A DNA stretch of 64,000 nucleotides, taken from Terriglobus albidus. Its GTDB lineage: Bacteria > Acidobacteriota > Terriglobia > Terriglobales > Acidobacteriaceae. Positions 63,720 through 64,000 of the stretch are shown piece by piece. The notes beneath the pieces are model-generated. The model did not search any database and had not been told where the DNA came from. It saw nothing but the letters and a program-made list of their open reading frames with translations. The position numbers and the translations under genes are program-made. The first letter of the stretch is position 1. Each line of letters starts with the position of its first letter. Where the stretch lies: positions 6,200,001 through 6,264,000 of the forward strand of contig NZ_CP042806.1 of assembly GCF_008000815.1 (NCBI RefSeq), given 5' to 3'.

Positions 63720-64000
63720 TGGCGGAAGTTCACGAGCGCCGAGATAGAGATACCGGTAATGCCGAATACGATCTGAGCCTGGTTCCCACCTGGTCGATCC
63801 TGCTGGCTGCGATCTTCTTTGTCGGGCTGCAGTATCTCTTTCATTTCAAGATGCCCCATCGTCACGGCGAGCTGCTGGCGATGCGCATTGCGATGGGCTT
63901 CTTCTGGGGATCTGCGCTTGCCAGCTACGCCCTGCTGGCCGGTTACGTCAGCCGCGACGTCAAACGCCGCAATATGTCGGCGCCGCTGTGGGTGCTGATG
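63719..64000 (+). CDS. Membrane protein, partial (cut by right edge)
   Basis: An ATG at 63719 overlaps the previous stop by one base (TAATG) and opens a frame of 94 codons to the edge. It starts MAEVHERRDRDTGNAEYDLS, with two hydrophobic segments (about 24-42 and 58-80) joined by a His-containing loop (FHFKMPHRHGELL). It continues the sigma-factor operon. The function is unknown; the C-terminal part is outside the window. Confidence 0.65.
   Translation, partial: MAEVHERRDRDTGNAEYDLSLVPTWSILLAAIFFVGLQYLFHFKMPHRHGELLAMRIAMGFFWGSALASYALLAGYVSRDVKRRNMSAPLWVLM

Overview
The window looks like a chromosomal segment of an Acidobacteriota member, probably class Terriglobia / family Acidobacteriaceae. 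The support is two secreted VWFA proteins of the acidobacterial type, a very large Oar-like TonB-dependent receptor with a divergent membrane-anchored regulator, GC-rich coding sequence, and many intergenic gaps filled with short palindromic repeats. The genus is not determined. All calls come from reading the sequence; no database search was run.

Layout. 1-662: the N-terminal part of an IS110-family transposase cut by the left edge, a hairpin-rich upstream region, and palindromic host repeats. 701-1495: secreted glutaminyl cyclase. 1500-8772: a histidine operon (hisI-G-D-C-B-orf-H-F-A) preceded by a 27-codon leader peptide with eight His codons and a terminator hairpin, i.e. a ribosome-stalling attenuator. 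A small unrecognised gene sits between hisB and hisH with ATGA overlaps on both sides. 8816-13524: ogt, a secreted CxxC thioredoxin-like protein and two divergent VWFA proteins. 13642-19375: EamA transporter, then the envelope/isoprenoid cluster uppS-cdsA-dxr-rseP. 19583-25526: YCII protein, orphan histidine kinase, DHH phosphoesterase, and a GNAT/Na+:H+ antiporter pair. 25568-31072: penicillin-acylase-family hydrolase, multi-span membrane protein, prenyl synthase and a DUF59-like protein in one run. 31342-37048: TlpA-like thioredoxin, RsiV-like secreted protein, MFS transporter, MerR-TPR protein, tRNA-Thr(CGU) and a secreted DUF6599-like protein. 37211-46631: M20 peptidase, a secreted six-hairpin glycosidase, the TonB receptor and its divergent regulator. 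46703-57050: AMIN/amidase_3, alaS, a GGDEF cyclase, DinB, a YXWGXW protein, DUF429 and recX. 57458-64000: lepB, an AsmA-like protein, a degenerate metallopeptidase, rlmB, an ECF sigma factor and two small membrane genes, the last cut by the right edge.

Intergenic repeats are the most conspicuous non-coding signal. A ~110-bp element with terminal inverted repeats occurs four times (MITE-like). A REP-like hairpin with conserved outer arms and covarying inner arms occurs at least six times. A ~157-bp three-hairpin element occurs twice. A loose family built on GAAAAGCAGATC / GCGGAGAAATCTGC modules occurs in about ten gaps, and TTGAAT-array hairpins follow two genes.

Best candidates for something undescribed are the acidobacterial his attenuator, the translationally coupled unknown gene inside the his operon, the MITE-like family, and the IS110 element lying next to palindromic repeats.
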